A stretch of 64,000 nt of DNA from positions 20,353 through 84,352 of the forward strand of contig JBKHYJ010000107.1 of the NCBI GenBank assembly GCA_046565505.1. The letters run 5' to 3'. This DNA is from JBKHYJ01 sp046565505. Lineage in GTDB: Bacteria > Acidobacteriota > Blastocatellia > UBA7656. The stretch's first letter is position 1. The number at the start of each line of letters is the position of its first letter. The notes under the pieces are model-generated. The model was given only the letters and a program-made list of their open reading frames with translations. It made no database searches and was not told the DNA's origin. Of the stretch, positions 43,478-51,432 are shown piece by piece. Made by a program: the position numbers and the translations under genes.

Positions 43478-44479
43478 ATGAGGAGAGTCACTGTAGTAGC
43501 AATATTGTTGGCGCTCGCAATCAGCGCAGGCGTTAACCGAATTTCAGCGCGGCCCGCCGCGCAGTCGGCCGGCGATCTGCTGCAATTTTTGCCGGATGGC
43601 AGCGCGGTCGTGGTGATCGACGTTCACAAGATGACTACGAGCAGCTTGTGGAGCTTGATAAACTCGCAGGAGAAGGTCAAGGCCAACCTTGATAAGATGA
43701 ACAATGAATTCTCTGAGTTGGGGGTGAAACTGAGCGACCTGCAGACGGTAGCCGTAGCCTTCCAGACCTCTGATATGAATAACCCCGTGGTGGCAATAAC
43801 GGGCGGGTTTGACCAAACCGACCTGCTCACGCGGCTGCGGGCGAATGCGAAGCTAAAGCTAACGTCAGAGAAGTATAAGAACCATGACATCTATAAGATC
43901 GAATCGGCCCCCGCTGCCGCGAAAGATCAGGCGAAGGATAATAAGCCCGCCCCTGCCGGCAAAGCGAAGGACGATGGCTCGTTCGCCTTTTACGACGCGA
44001 AGACTGTAGTGGTCGGGTCCCCGGCGTCGGTCCGCGCCTCGATTGATACGAAGACTGGCGCGAAGCCGAGCATCGCTCAAAACGCGAAGCTGATCGAGGC
44101 GCTGGGCCAGAACCCCGCGGCCGCCGTCCGGTTCGCCCTCAACGTGACGCCCGAGATGACGAGCGGAATACAGGCCAACCAGATGCCGCTGCCTGACTTC
44201 TCTTCGGTCAAGATGATATTCGGGAGCGTCGACGTGGCTTCGGGCATCGACCTGATCGCCACGCTGCGCAACGACACGGCCGAGCACGCCAAGAACATTG
44301 CCGACCGCCTCAATGGGCTGCTCGAAATGGTCAGAGGGTACGTCAGCACTATGAGCAACGACCCCAAGATGGCTGCCTTCGCCGGCGCGCTCAAGACGTT
44401 GACCGTCACGGGCAATGATACCGACGTTAAGATCTCCGGCAACTTGCCTATGGAGGTCTTCACCCAGATCATCAAGTAG
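43478..44479 (+). CDS. Exported hypothetical protein (DUF3352-like)
   Basis: A 333-residue exported protein with a signal peptide (MRRVTVVAILLALAISAG). The body has LLQFLPDGSAVVVIDVHKM near the N-terminus and repeated segments ending FASGIDLIA-like strands, resembling DUF3352-type proteins found near the envelope. A charged Lys/Ala/Pro segment interrupts the middle (AKDQAKDNKPAPAGKAKDD). No catalytic motif. A strong terminator follows 28 bases later, so it is a single-gene unit. Confidence 0.65.
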   Translation: MRRVTVVAILLALAISAGVNRISARPAAQSAGDLLQFLPDGSAVVVIDVHKMTTSSLWSLINSQEKVKANLDKMNNEFSELGVKLSDLQTVAVAFQTSDMNNPVVAITGGFDQTDLLTRLRANAKLKLTSEKYKNHDIYKIESAPAAAKDQAKDNKPAPAGKAKDDGSFAFYDAKTVVVGSPASVRASIDTKTGAKPSIAQNAKLIEALGQNPAAAVRFALNVTPEMTSGIQANQMPLPDFSSVKMIFGSVDVASGIDLIATLRNDTAEHAKNIADRLNGLLEMVRGYVSTMSNDPKMAAFAGALKTLTVTGNDTDVKISGNLPMEVFTQIIK

Positions 44480-44506
44480 CCGCTTTCGACTTCATGACAA
44501 CCGGGG

Positions 44507-44535
44507 AGGCCCGCTGCGCACACGGCAGCGGGCCT
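44507..44535 (+). terminator. Intrinsic terminator
   Basis: AGGCCCGCTGC (44507-44517) pairs perfectly with GCAGCGGGCCT (44525-44535) around a 7-base loop, followed by CTTCATGCTTT. It ends the exported-protein gene. Confidence 0.8.
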
Positions 44536-44664
44536 CTTCATGCTTTAAGGCTCGCCCGCAGCGCGAGCCTCGCGGTAATGAGCCTCCGGCGGTATTGGGT
44601 GGTAGAAAAAGGGTCTTGCTGTTAGATGCTGCCCGGTAGTCGCGGGGCGTGTAAGGTTGAGGGG

Positions 44665-45063
44665 CTATTCCCAGCCATTAGCTATGCCGTGGTCTTTCGA
44701 TTCTGTCAGTAATTTTCTAATCCCGCCTATCAACGCTTCAAATTCGACGGGCTTGGTCGTCGCATGGTTTGCCCCGGCCGCGACCGCCTCCGCCGCCACG
44801 CCATTGCCATAAGCAGTGATGGCCATTATCGGCACCATGCTGAATTGGGGCTGTTTGCGCAGCAGCTTTATCATCTCAATGCCATTGAGGTTAGGCATGT
44901 TGATGTCGGTAATAATAATGTCTGGGTGCTCTGCCGCGGCCATATCGAGCCCGACGCGGCCATCTTCGGCAGTGACAACAGTAAAAGATTCGAGCTCCAA
45001 AAGTTTCGTCATCATCTCGCGCGTGTCGTCGCTGTCATCAACAACAAGTATTTTTTCCGGCAC
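44665..45063 (-). CDS. Stand-alone CheY-like receiver protein
   Basis: A 132-residue single-domain response regulator. D9-D10 form the acidic pocket, D53 (ITDINMPN) accepts phosphate, and KPVEFEAL carries the conserved Lys. Start is GTG with GAGAGGAAAC upstream. It is the second of three lone receivers in the window. No kinase or output domain is adjacent. Confidence 0.92.
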   Translation of the reverse strand: MPEKILVVDDSDDTREMMTKLLELESFTVVTAEDGRVGLDMAAAEHPDIIITDINMPNLNGIEMIKLLRKQPQFSMVPIMAITAYGNGVAAEAVAAGANHATTKPVEFEALIGGIRKLLTESKDHGIANGWE

Positions 45064-45087
45064 TGTTAGCGTTTCCTCTCAATAGCT

Positions 45088-45396
45088 TTAACTGAAACTG
45101 CGCAACTGTGAATAACCGCGATGAGACTTCCGGCCGAGCGCTGAGTGAGCGCCGAGGCGCGCCCTCTTATCCACTATTGTGTGTTGGACTACTAAGGGCA
45201 GGACTTCTGAGATCGATGATAATAACGCTTTCTCGGGTATGTATGATGGTGAAGCTGAGGGGCTAGATTGCGCGTGGCAGGCCTGATTAAATCCTAACGA
45301 CGATTCAGCCGTCGGGATGTCAAACTCCCACGCGCTTATCGCCGGCTTATTCAGTTTCAATTCGGCCGCAGCCTGAACCTGATCAAGGTTGTCCAC
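45088..45396 (-). CDS. Hypothetical small protein (doubtful)
   Basis: A frame in the otherwise empty 45064-45557 gap. A GTG at 45396 has GGGAG nine bases upstream and starts DNLDQVQAAAELKLNKPAIS; the end is Ser/Arg-rich and low-complexity. It has no recognisable domain. I mention it because nothing else occupies the gap; it could be spurious. Confidence 0.3.
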   Translation of the reverse strand: MDNLDQVQAAAELKLNKPAISAWEFDIPTAESSLGFNQACHAQSSPSASPSYIPEKALLSSISEVLPLVVQHTIVDKRARLGAHSALGRKSHRGYSQLRSFS

Positions 45397-45557
45397 TTTG
45401 GCACTCCCACACTCAAAGTAGCCCAACCCAAGGGGTAACGGGATTATAGTTAAAAGGTTCCCGGCTGTCTATAGTCTGCTTGCATTCGCAGGGCGCGTGG
45501 GTCGGGGCCATCAACCCGCTCGGGTGAGGCGGGCATCGACCCCCCGGGGTTAATACC

Positions 45558-46193
45558 TCAACTCGACCTGGCTAGCTTTTGTTTGTAGTCTGACCACAGG
45601 CGGCAGACCTTGATTCGGTACTCAACCAGGTTGCGACTCACCACGAAGCGGCGCGCGATTTTATCAGCGCTCAAGCCGGCCATCACGGCGTGTCTGAGAG
45701 GGAAGTAGGGAATTAAAGCGGCGGCGCCAACCGAATAGGCGACTTCTTCCTGATTCTTGTCAAAGTTGCGGAAACGGATCCCCTTACTGGTTTGCTCGGC
45801 CGTCATCAGCCTCGTGGGCGAGTGGCCGAGTATGACATGACAAATCTCTTCCATCAGCGTGGCCGCCTGCCGCTCGCGCGTGTGGTTGGGGTTGAGAAAT
45901 ACCAGCCGCCACCCGTCCGGCAGCGGGCGAGAGGCCCCCCCGGACCAGCTCTTGCCATTATCTCCGAGCAAGAGCCTTCGACTCTCGTCCGACAGGCCCT
46001 CTACCTGCTTGAGGTCCATTACGCGGATTTTAACGAAGGGAGCCAGCTTCCACGGGTCGAGAGGCCGGTCGATGGGCGTCCCGGCGAACTCGCGAATCTT
46101 GAGCGCGATGCGCTCGTAGACGCGGCGCTTCGCCGTGGGTGGTAGCATCTCATCGTCTACTGAGTGAGCCTGCTGCCTGTCATCGCTACTCAT
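45558..46193 (-). CDS. ImmA/IrrE-family protein with EExxH variant
   Basis: A 211-residue protein of the ImmA/IrrE metalloprotease family. The zinc-helix region reads ATLMEEICHVILGH; the first His of the canonical HExxH is Glu115, while E116 and H119 remain. The downstream acidic ligand region EEVAYSVGAAALIP is present, and a C-terminal helix-turn-helix-like segment (GLSADKIARRFVVSRNLVEYR) follows. Family members cleave XRE repressors such as ImmR and DdrO. Its ATG overlaps the stop of the XRE gene by four bases (ATGA), so the pair is coupled. Whether the variant keeps protease activity is uncertain. Confidence 0.8.
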   Translation of the reverse strand: MSSDDRQQAHSVDDEMLPPTAKRRVYERIALKIREFAGTPIDRPLDPWKLAPFVKIRVMDLKQVEGLSDESRRLLLGDNGKSWSGGASRPLPDGWRLVFLNPNHTRERQAATLMEEICHVILGHSPTRLMTAEQTSKGIRFRNFDKNQEEVAYSVGAAALIPYFPLRHAVMAGLSADKIARRFVVSRNLVEYRIKVCRLWSDYKQKLARSS

Positions 46194-46612
46194 TTTTGAT
46201 CGTTCTGCTTGTTCGAAAACTGCGAGTACGCCACGCGGAACAGCTCGGCCAGAGCCTTGGCCATGTCCGGCTTCAGATTTCTGTCAGCCCGCAGGTGCGC
46301 CTCAACTATACTCGGCGTGGATTCAGTCGGGTAATAAATGACTGGCTCCACGAACGAATCGGACGTCGCCACGTCACCATTCTCACCCAGAAGCGATCCC
46401 CTCATCAACCTTTCAAGCGGTATCCCGAGCCACGAAGCGAGACGCGCCAAAGTAGCGCTATCGGGCACGCCGATGCCATTCTCAATGCGCGAAAGTGTGG
46501 ATGCGCTCACATTAATATTAGTCGCAACCTCCCGCAGCGATAGCTTTTCTTCCTGTCTCTTGCGTTTCACGTACTCACCCAACTCCACGATGTTTAGCGT
46601 AGCTTCTGCCAT
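46190..46612 (-). CDS. XRE-family repressor (DdrO/ImmR-like)
   Basis: A 140-residue protein with an N-terminal Cro/C1-type helix-turn-helix (VKRKRQEEKLSLREVATNIN, then VSASTLSRIENG) and a helical C-terminal part (HLRADRNLKPDMAKALAELF). It resembles DdrO and ImmR in layout and size. The ATG at 46612 follows AAAGGGGG. It is divergent from the Rad52 operon and the shared promoter region holds three inverted repeats that this repressor plausibly binds. Coupled by ATGA to the ImmA/IrrE gene. Repression of both promoters is inferred from operator position. Confidence 0.85.
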   Translation of the reverse strand: MAEATLNIVELGEYVKRKRQEEKLSLREVATNINVSASTLSRIENGIGVPDSATLARLASWLGIPLERLMRGSLLGENGDVATSDSFVEPVIYYPTESTPSIVEAHLRADRNLKPDMAKALAELFRVAYSQFSNKQNDQK

Positions 46613-46643
46613 AAACAATGCCCCCTTTATATCTTATCCATCT

Positions 46644-46733
46644 ATATAACACACCTTGTATCGTACTTGCAACAATATATTTTACACTTGAAACAAAATG
46701 CGGAACCTGATACAATGTTTCACGTATGAAACA
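46644..46733. promoter_or_regulatory. Divergent promoters with three operator-like inverted repeats
   Basis: For the rightward operon TTGAAA (46688-46693) and TACAAT (46711-46716) are 17 bases apart. For the XRE gene, minus-strand TTGCAA (46667-46672) and TTATAT (46644-46649) are also 17 apart. Inverted repeats lie at 46656-46675 (TTGTATC, TTGCAACAA), 46679-46699 (ATTTTACA, TGAAACAAAAT) and 46716-46733 (TGTTTCA, TGAAACA). They overlap the XRE -35 box, the operon -35 box and the operon -10/start, fitting autorepression and operon repression by the XRE protein. Binding itself is not shown. Confidence 0.7.
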
Positions 46734-46747
46734 GAGAGGGCCGCATC

Positions 46748-46948
46748 ATGCAGAGCAATTATCAAGAGAGTAGATACGAGCCATATCTGGAAGAGTTGGC
46801 CGACCTGGATGCCTGGGAAGGCTACGAGTTTTGGTCCGCCCAACTCGAAGCGAACATGGATTTTTTAGCCGAACCGGGCCAAGTCGAAGGCGGGGGCTTC
46901 TCGCAGCCCGGGCGGTGCGAAGGGAAAAGCGATGTCTTCCCATTCTGA
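46748..46948 (+). CDS. Small acidic protein, first gene of the Rad52 operon
   Basis: A 66-residue acidic, aromatic protein (YQESRYEPYLEELADLDAWE, FWSAQLEANMDF) with no family I recognise. The ATG is preceded by GAGAGGG and lies about 25 bases after the likely transcription start. It overlaps the next gene by 17 bases. Small acidic proteins can mimic DNA or bind basic partners, but nothing here tests that. Confidence 0.6.
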   Translation: MQSNYQESRYEPYLEELADLDAWEGYEFWSAQLEANMDFLAEPGQVEGGGFSQPGRCEGKSDVFPF

Positions 46949-47132
46949 AGAAATTTGGGAAAACTCTGATGCCCTCTGGAGGCGTGTGCAGCAACTCAGC
47001 CGCCAGGTGAGAGAGTTGGAGGCAAGGCTCGCGGCCGTTGAAGGCGCGGCGTCCGGGGGCTTCGTGGCTGAGACTAGCGTGTCAGGAGAGCTCAGCGGGG
47101 CAATACTATTTGAAGGAGAGAGCCATAGATGA
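46932..47132 (+). CDS. Small coiled-coil-like protein, second gene of the Rad52 operon
   Basis: A 66-residue protein with a heptad-rich helix (WRRVQQLSRQVRELEARLAA) and an acidic tail. AAGGGAAAAGCG precedes its ATG, which lies inside the end of the previous gene. Its stop overlaps the next ATG (ATGA, 47129-47132). Not recognised; possibly a partner of the annealing protein. Confidence 0.6.
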   Translation: MSSHSEEIWENSDALWRRVQQLSRQVRELEARLAAVEGAASGGFVAETSVSGELSGAILFEGESHR

Positions 47133-48130
47133 GCGTAGCAATCGAAGATTCAAAGTTGCTTATCAACCGGGCCAAGACGATAGCGGCCATGGGGATGGTC
47201 GAGCGGGATTATGAAGGGTTCAACGTGGTATCGCCCGGAATCAACAAAGAGACGTTCCGCGTCTGGCGGGACGAAGAAGGCCGCATCCGGTGCTCTTGCG
47301 CCGAGTTTGAGAATCGCTTCGAGCAGGAGCCGCGCTTCCGATGCGAGCATATCTTCGCGGTGAAGTTCCACCTCGAGCCGCCAGATGAGGCCGCCGGTGA
47401 AAGGCCCGTGGAAACAGGCAAGCAGCAGATTAAGGCTCAAGAGGAGCCGGCCCCCCGGCACGGCGATGACGACGAAGGCGAAGTAATAACCCTGCCGTTC
47501 GCCGAGACGCTTAAAGAGCTTTCCCATGCCGTCTCCCCAGAACTGGTCAAGCAGAGGGTCGGGTGGCGCGACCGTATGGGGAGAGAGCATGAAGTTGACT
47601 ATGTCGAGTGGCATGCCGTCGCGGACTTGCTCGACCGCATCTGCCCAGACTGGTCGCACCAGGTGCATCAGATCAAGCAGATCGGCGACTTCGTGGCGAT
47701 AACGGCTTCGATAACGATCAAAGGCGTGACGCGCCAGGGCGTAGGCACGGGCTCGGCTTACGACGAGAAAGGGATCAAGAAGGCCGAACACGACGCGCTC
47801 AAGCGGGCGGCCGTTAAGTTCGGGATAGCCCGCGAGCTGTACCGCAAAGAGGAAGAGGCCTCGCCCCAGAAGAACGGCCGCGCGGCGGGCGGGGCTCAAC
47901 AGCAGTTCCCCTCTGACCCCATAGCGAAGACGATGGCCGACCTCGTCACGCCGAAGCAACTGGTTGCCATACGCGCTATCGCTAACGCGCAGGGGGTGAA
48001 CGCCGAGGCCGAGTGCTTAGAAGTTCTCAAGTGCAGGCCGGAAGAATTGTCGCGTCGCGCGGCCAGCGCGTTCATCGATCACTTGAAGTCCAAGACGGCG
48101 GACGTCGAAGAGGTTCGCCACGCGGGGTAG
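47129..48130 (+). CDS. SWIM-Rad52 family single-strand annealing protein
   Basis: A 333-residue protein. Residues about 30-80 form a SWIM zinc finger (CSC in IRCSCAEFEN, then CEH in FRCEHIFAVK). Residues about 115-250 form a Rad52/Rad22-type annealing domain (DYVEWHAVADLLDRICPDWS, VTRQGVGTGSAYDEKG, AEHDALKRAAVKFGIARELY). The C-terminal TPKQLVAIRAIANAQGVNAE to DHLKSK is an added helical domain seen in phage-type recombination proteins. It would bind and anneal single-stranded DNA in repair, like DdrA of Deinococcus. It is the third gene of a probable four-gene operon under the XRE operators. Confidence 0.87.
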   Translation: MSVAIEDSKLLINRAKTIAAMGMVERDYEGFNVVSPGINKETFRVWRDEEGRIRCSCAEFENRFEQEPRFRCEHIFAVKFHLEPPDEAAGERPVETGKQQIKAQEEPAPRHGDDDEGEVITLPFAETLKELSHAVSPELVKQRVGWRDRMGREHEVDYVEWHAVADLLDRICPDWSHQVHQIKQIGDFVAITASITIKGVTRQGVGTGSAYDEKGIKKAEHDALKRAAVKFGIARELYRKEEEASPQKNGRAAGGAQQQFPSDPIAKTMADLVTPKQLVAIRAIANAQGVNAEAECLEVLKCRPEELSRRAASAFIDHLKSKTADVEEVRHAG

Positions 48131-48178
48131 TAATCGTATACGGTCGCTGTGCCGGCGCGGGTAGTCAGGAGGATGATT

Positions 48179-48667
48179 ATGCAGGAACAAGAAATTCTCT
48201 TTAACCACATGGTGAATCCGCCGGCGGCCGACCCCGCGGATGAGCGCCGCAGTCGTCGCGCACAGCGGAAGGATTCCAAGAAGAGCCGTATCCTCGGCCT
48301 TTTTCATAGCGGGGTGACCGACATCGGTGAGATCGCTCGCACAGTACCGTCGCGGCCGAGCTACGTGGCGAGCGTGCTGCAAGAGGCAGGTTTGATTCAT
48401 GGGTACTTCGATCTTTACACGACGACTGCGCATGACCAGAACCTCTACAGCCGCCACTTCCGCAACGTGCTGAGCTTCAAGACGGTCGAGGCCGCGAAGG
48501 AGTCTGTAGCGCGAATCGCGCGACTCTATAGCTACTTCGAGCGCATAGGTGACCGCGCCGGTCAGCACCATGCCGAGGTCTTAGCCTTGACCGGCCGCAA
48601 TCGCGCGCGCTGGAGCGGCAAGAAGGAAGAGTCTCACGTATTCGAGCAGTGGCTCTTCAATCACTGA
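48179..48667 (+). CDS. HTH-containing hypothetical protein, fourth gene of the Rad52 operon
   Basis: A 162-residue protein from the ATG at 48179, six bases after AGGAGG. It has a basic start (ERRSRRAQRKDSKKSR) and a probable winged or simple helix-turn-helix (GLFHSGVTDIGEIARTVPSR, YVASVLQEAGLI), then a helical C-terminal half (ESVARIARLYSYFERIGDRA). I do not recognise the family. It may be a DNA-binding partner of the annealing protein. Confidence 0.6.
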   Translation: MQEQEILFNHMVNPPAADPADERRSRRAQRKDSKKSRILGLFHSGVTDIGEIARTVPSRPSYVASVLQEAGLIHGYFDLYTTTAHDQNLYSRHFRNVLSFKTVEAAKESVARIARLYSYFERIGDRAGQHHAEVLALTGRNRARWSGKKEESHVFEQWLFNH

Positions 48668-48794
48668 TTTAAGCCCCGGCCGCCCGCGCGCCGGAACGCG
48701 GAGGGCAGTCGCAGCGCAGTGGACGAGATCGTACCGCGCGCGACGACTATCTCCTCCCCCCAGCGTTCCGGGCGCGTGGGCGGCCGAATCCCCT

Positions 48795-49643
48795 CTACAA
48801 CTTCAATACCCTCGCCGCGTTGTCGTGCAAAATTTTCTTCCGAACTTCAGGTGAAAAGCCTTCCAGGGAATCGAAGTCCGCGAGCCACCGCGCGGGTGTG
48901 ATGAAGGGATAATCACTCCCGAAAAGAATCCGGTCCTGCAACCGGGTTCGCGCCTCGTCCATAATTGACTTGGGGATGTATTTCGGCGACCAGCCCGACA
49001 GGTCCATGAACACGTTCGATTTGTGCGCGATGATGGCGAGCATCTCTTCGTGCCACGGCCATGCGGGGTGCGCGCCGATTATCGTCATTCGCGGGAAATC
49101 AGCGGCGACGTGGTCCAGGTAGATCGGACGAGTGTAATCCATCCTTATCCCCGAGCCGCCCGGGGTGCCTGCCCCTAATCCGTTCGTGCCCGTGTGAAAC
49201 AGCGCCGGCACGTCCAGCTCTACGATCTTTTCATACAGCGGGTAAAATCGCGCGTCGTTCGGGTAAAAAGCCTGCACGCCCGGATGAAACTTCGCGCCGA
49301 TCAGCCCTAATTCTTTAACCGCACGCTCGATCTCTTCCACGGCGCGCTCGCCTTTCCAGGGGTCAACGCAAGCGAAGCCGACGAACTGGCGCGGGTATTT
49401 TTTGACCACGTCCGCCACCTCATCATTCGTGAGCGGCGGCAACCCCGTCGCCGTTTCCGCGTCCCATGCCAGCAGCACCCCGAGGCTGTCGAGTTCCTCG
49501 TAGAGGCGCGCGACTTCGCCCATTTCGCGCACGGGCACCGTGCTCCGAAAAAAAGTCTCGGCCGCGACCTTGAACGGTTTGATGGCCCCGTCCAGGAAAC
49601 TCGCCGTCGGCAAATGAACGTGCATATCAATGGATTTAGGCAT
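48795..49643 (-). CDS. Amidohydrolase (2-amino-3-carboxymuconate-type, TIM barrel)
   Basis: A 282-residue metal-dependent hydrolase of the amidohydrolase_2 family. The metal motif is DMHVHLP (HxH near the start), then KFHPGVQAF (His), GAHPAWPW (His) and the terminal Asp in LFGSDYPF. Members decarboxylate or hydrolyse ring-cleavage products. The start at 49643 follows GGGGGTAAGACCT; the frame reaches 49919 only as low-complexity sequence. It is divergent from the aldehyde dehydrogenase gene. Confidence 0.87.
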   Translation of the reverse strand: MPKSIDMHVHLPTASFLDGAIKPFKVAAETFFRSTVPVREMGEVARLYEELDSLGVLLAWDAETATGLPPLTNDEVADVVKKYPRQFVGFACVDPWKGERAVEEIERAVKELGLIGAKFHPGVQAFYPNDARFYPLYEKIVELDVPALFHTGTNGLGAGTPGGSGIRMDYTRPIYLDHVAADFPRMTIIGAHPAWPWHEEMLAIIAHKSNVFMDLSGWSPKYIPKSIMDEARTRLQDRILFGSDYPFITPARWLADFDSLEGFSPEVRKKILHDNAARVLKL

Positions 49644-49829
49644 AGGTCTTACCCCCTGGTCGACGAACCGCTTCGAGCCCGCAGCAATCGTATCAAAGAT
49701 GGCTGGGTTCAAGAAGCGAATGATCCGATGGCCGCGCCCGTGATGATTACACGCGGGCGCGTGTGCTACTCTTAATTCGACGCAGCCTGACGCCCTGCGC
49801 CGCGTACAGAACGAACGAGGTGATTCCGT

Positions 49830-51233
49830 ATGGCTATAGCTACCATTAACCCAGCGACGGGCGAAACCCTTAAGACTTTCGAGCCTCTTTCCGACCCCGA
49901 GATTGAAAAAAAACTGCAACTCGCTCTTGATACTTTTCGCGGCTACAGGCGCACGCCCTTCCGCGAGCGTGCGCGCAAGATGACGCGGGCCGCTGAGATA
50001 CTCGATTCGGGCAAAGAAGAGTTCGCCCGCACCATGACCACGGAGATGGGGAAGCCCATCAAGGCCGCACGCGCGGAGGCGGAGAAGTGTGCGCTGGTCT
50101 GCCGCTACTACGCGGAGAATGCCGAATCATTCCTCGCCGACGAGGCCGTCGAAACCAACGCCACGCGCAGCTACGTCCGCTACCAACCCATAGGGCCTGT
50201 GCTCGCCGTGATGCCCTGGAACTTCCCATTTTGGCAAGTCTTCCGCTTCGCCGCACCCGCGCTGATGGCCGGTAACGTGGGGCTCCTCAAGCACGCCTCT
50301 AACGTCCCGCAGTGCGCCTTAGCCATCGAAGACATCTTCCGGCGCGCGGGCTTCCCCGAAGGCGCGTTCCAGACTCTGCTCATAGGCTCGGACAAAGTAC
50401 AGCGCGTGCTCGATGACGACCGTGTGATGGCGGCGACCCTCACGGGCAGCGAGCCCGCGGGCAGCCGCGTGGCGGCCGAAGCCGGGAAGCGAATCAAGAA
50501 GACTGTCCTCGAACTGGGCGGCAGCGACCCGTTCATAGTGATGCCAAGCGCGGACCTCGACGAAGCCGTCGAGACGGCGGTAAAAGCGCGCACCATTAAC
50601 AACGGGCAATCCTGCATCGCCGCCAAGCGGTTCATCGTCGCCGACGAGATTGCCGACGAGTTCGAGCGGCGGTTCGTCGGCGAGATGCAGTCGCTCAGAA
50701 TCGGCGATCCGATGGATGAATCAACCGACATCGGGCCGCTCGCCACTCCCGACATCCTCACGGACCTCGAAGCGCAGGTGCGAAAGACGGAAGAGGCCGG
50801 CGCGCGCGTCCTGACGGGCGGCAAGCGGTTGCAAGGCGGGGGATTTTATTACGCGCCGACCGTCCTTGCCGACATCCCGGAAGGCTCGCCCGCTCACGTC
50901 GAAGAATTATTCGGCCCCGTGGCTTCGCTGTTCCGAGTGCGCGGCATAGAAGAAGCGATCCGACTCGCTAACGCGACCGTCTTCGGGCTGGGCAGCAGCG
51001 CCTGGACGAACGACGAGGCGGAGCGCGCGCGCTTCATTGATGAGATTGAAGCCGGGTCGGTCTTCATCAATGGCATGGTCGCGAGCGACCCCCGGTTGCC
51101 GTTCGGCGGGGTGAAACACTCGGGCTACGGGCGAGAGTTGAGCGTCTATGGAATACGCGAGTTCGTCAACGTGAAGACGGTGTGGATTAAAGACGATGAT
51201 CTGGCCGGGCACAACCGCAGCGATGCGGAGTAG
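49830..51233 (+). CDS. gabD: Succinate-semialdehyde dehydrogenase-type aldehyde dehydrogenase
   Basis: A 467-residue NAD(P)-dependent aldehyde dehydrogenase. All key residues are visible: N131 (MPWNFPFW), K154, E228 (LELGGSD) and C262 (NGQSCIAAKR). The CxxAKRF pattern and short length place it with succinate-semialdehyde dehydrogenases of the GabD/Sad group. It would convert succinate semialdehyde to succinate in GABA catabolism; other aldehydes are possible. A strong terminator follows. Confidence 0.85.
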   Translation: MAIATINPATGETLKTFEPLSDPEIEKKLQLALDTFRGYRRTPFRERARKMTRAAEILDSGKEEFARTMTTEMGKPIKAARAEAEKCALVCRYYAENAESFLADEAVETNATRSYVRYQPIGPVLAVMPWNFPFWQVFRFAAPALMAGNVGLLKHASNVPQCALAIEDIFRRAGFPEGAFQTLLIGSDKVQRVLDDDRVMAATLTGSEPAGSRVAAEAGKRIKKTVLELGGSDPFIVMPSADLDEAVETAVKARTINNGQSCIAAKRFIVADEIADEFERRFVGEMQSLRIGDPMDESTDIGPLATPDILTDLEAQVRKTEEAGARVLTGGKRLQGGGFYYAPTVLADIPEGSPAHVEELFGPVASLFRVRGIEEAIRLANATVFGLGSSAWTNDEAERARFIDEIEAGSVFINGMVASDPRLPFGGVKHSGYGRELSVYGIREFVNVKTVWIKDDDLAGHNRSDAE

Positions 51234-51256
51234 GTAATGACCAGGCAGTACTAGAC

Positions 51257-51305
51257 CAGGCGGGGGCGCGGCGATAAGGGTTTATCATATCGTCGCGCCC
51301 CCTGG
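51257..51305 (+). terminator. GC-rich inverted repeat after the aldehyde dehydrogenase
   Basis: GGGGGCGCGGCGAT pairs with ATCGTCGCGCCCCC (one G-U) across a short loop, with flanking CCAGG/CCTGG. It lies about 25 bases after the stop. No clear T run follows, so Rho-independent action is likely but unproven. Confidence 0.6.
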
Positions 51306-51432
51306 CCTTGCGCAGCGGCAGCCGTTCAAAAGCGGTCACGTCGTAAGCCATCGCGCGGCGGCTTTGCCCAAGCGCTGCCCGGTATTTTTTCAGCAGACCC
51401 CGCGCGCGGCATACTCGATGGCGGCCGCCAGA

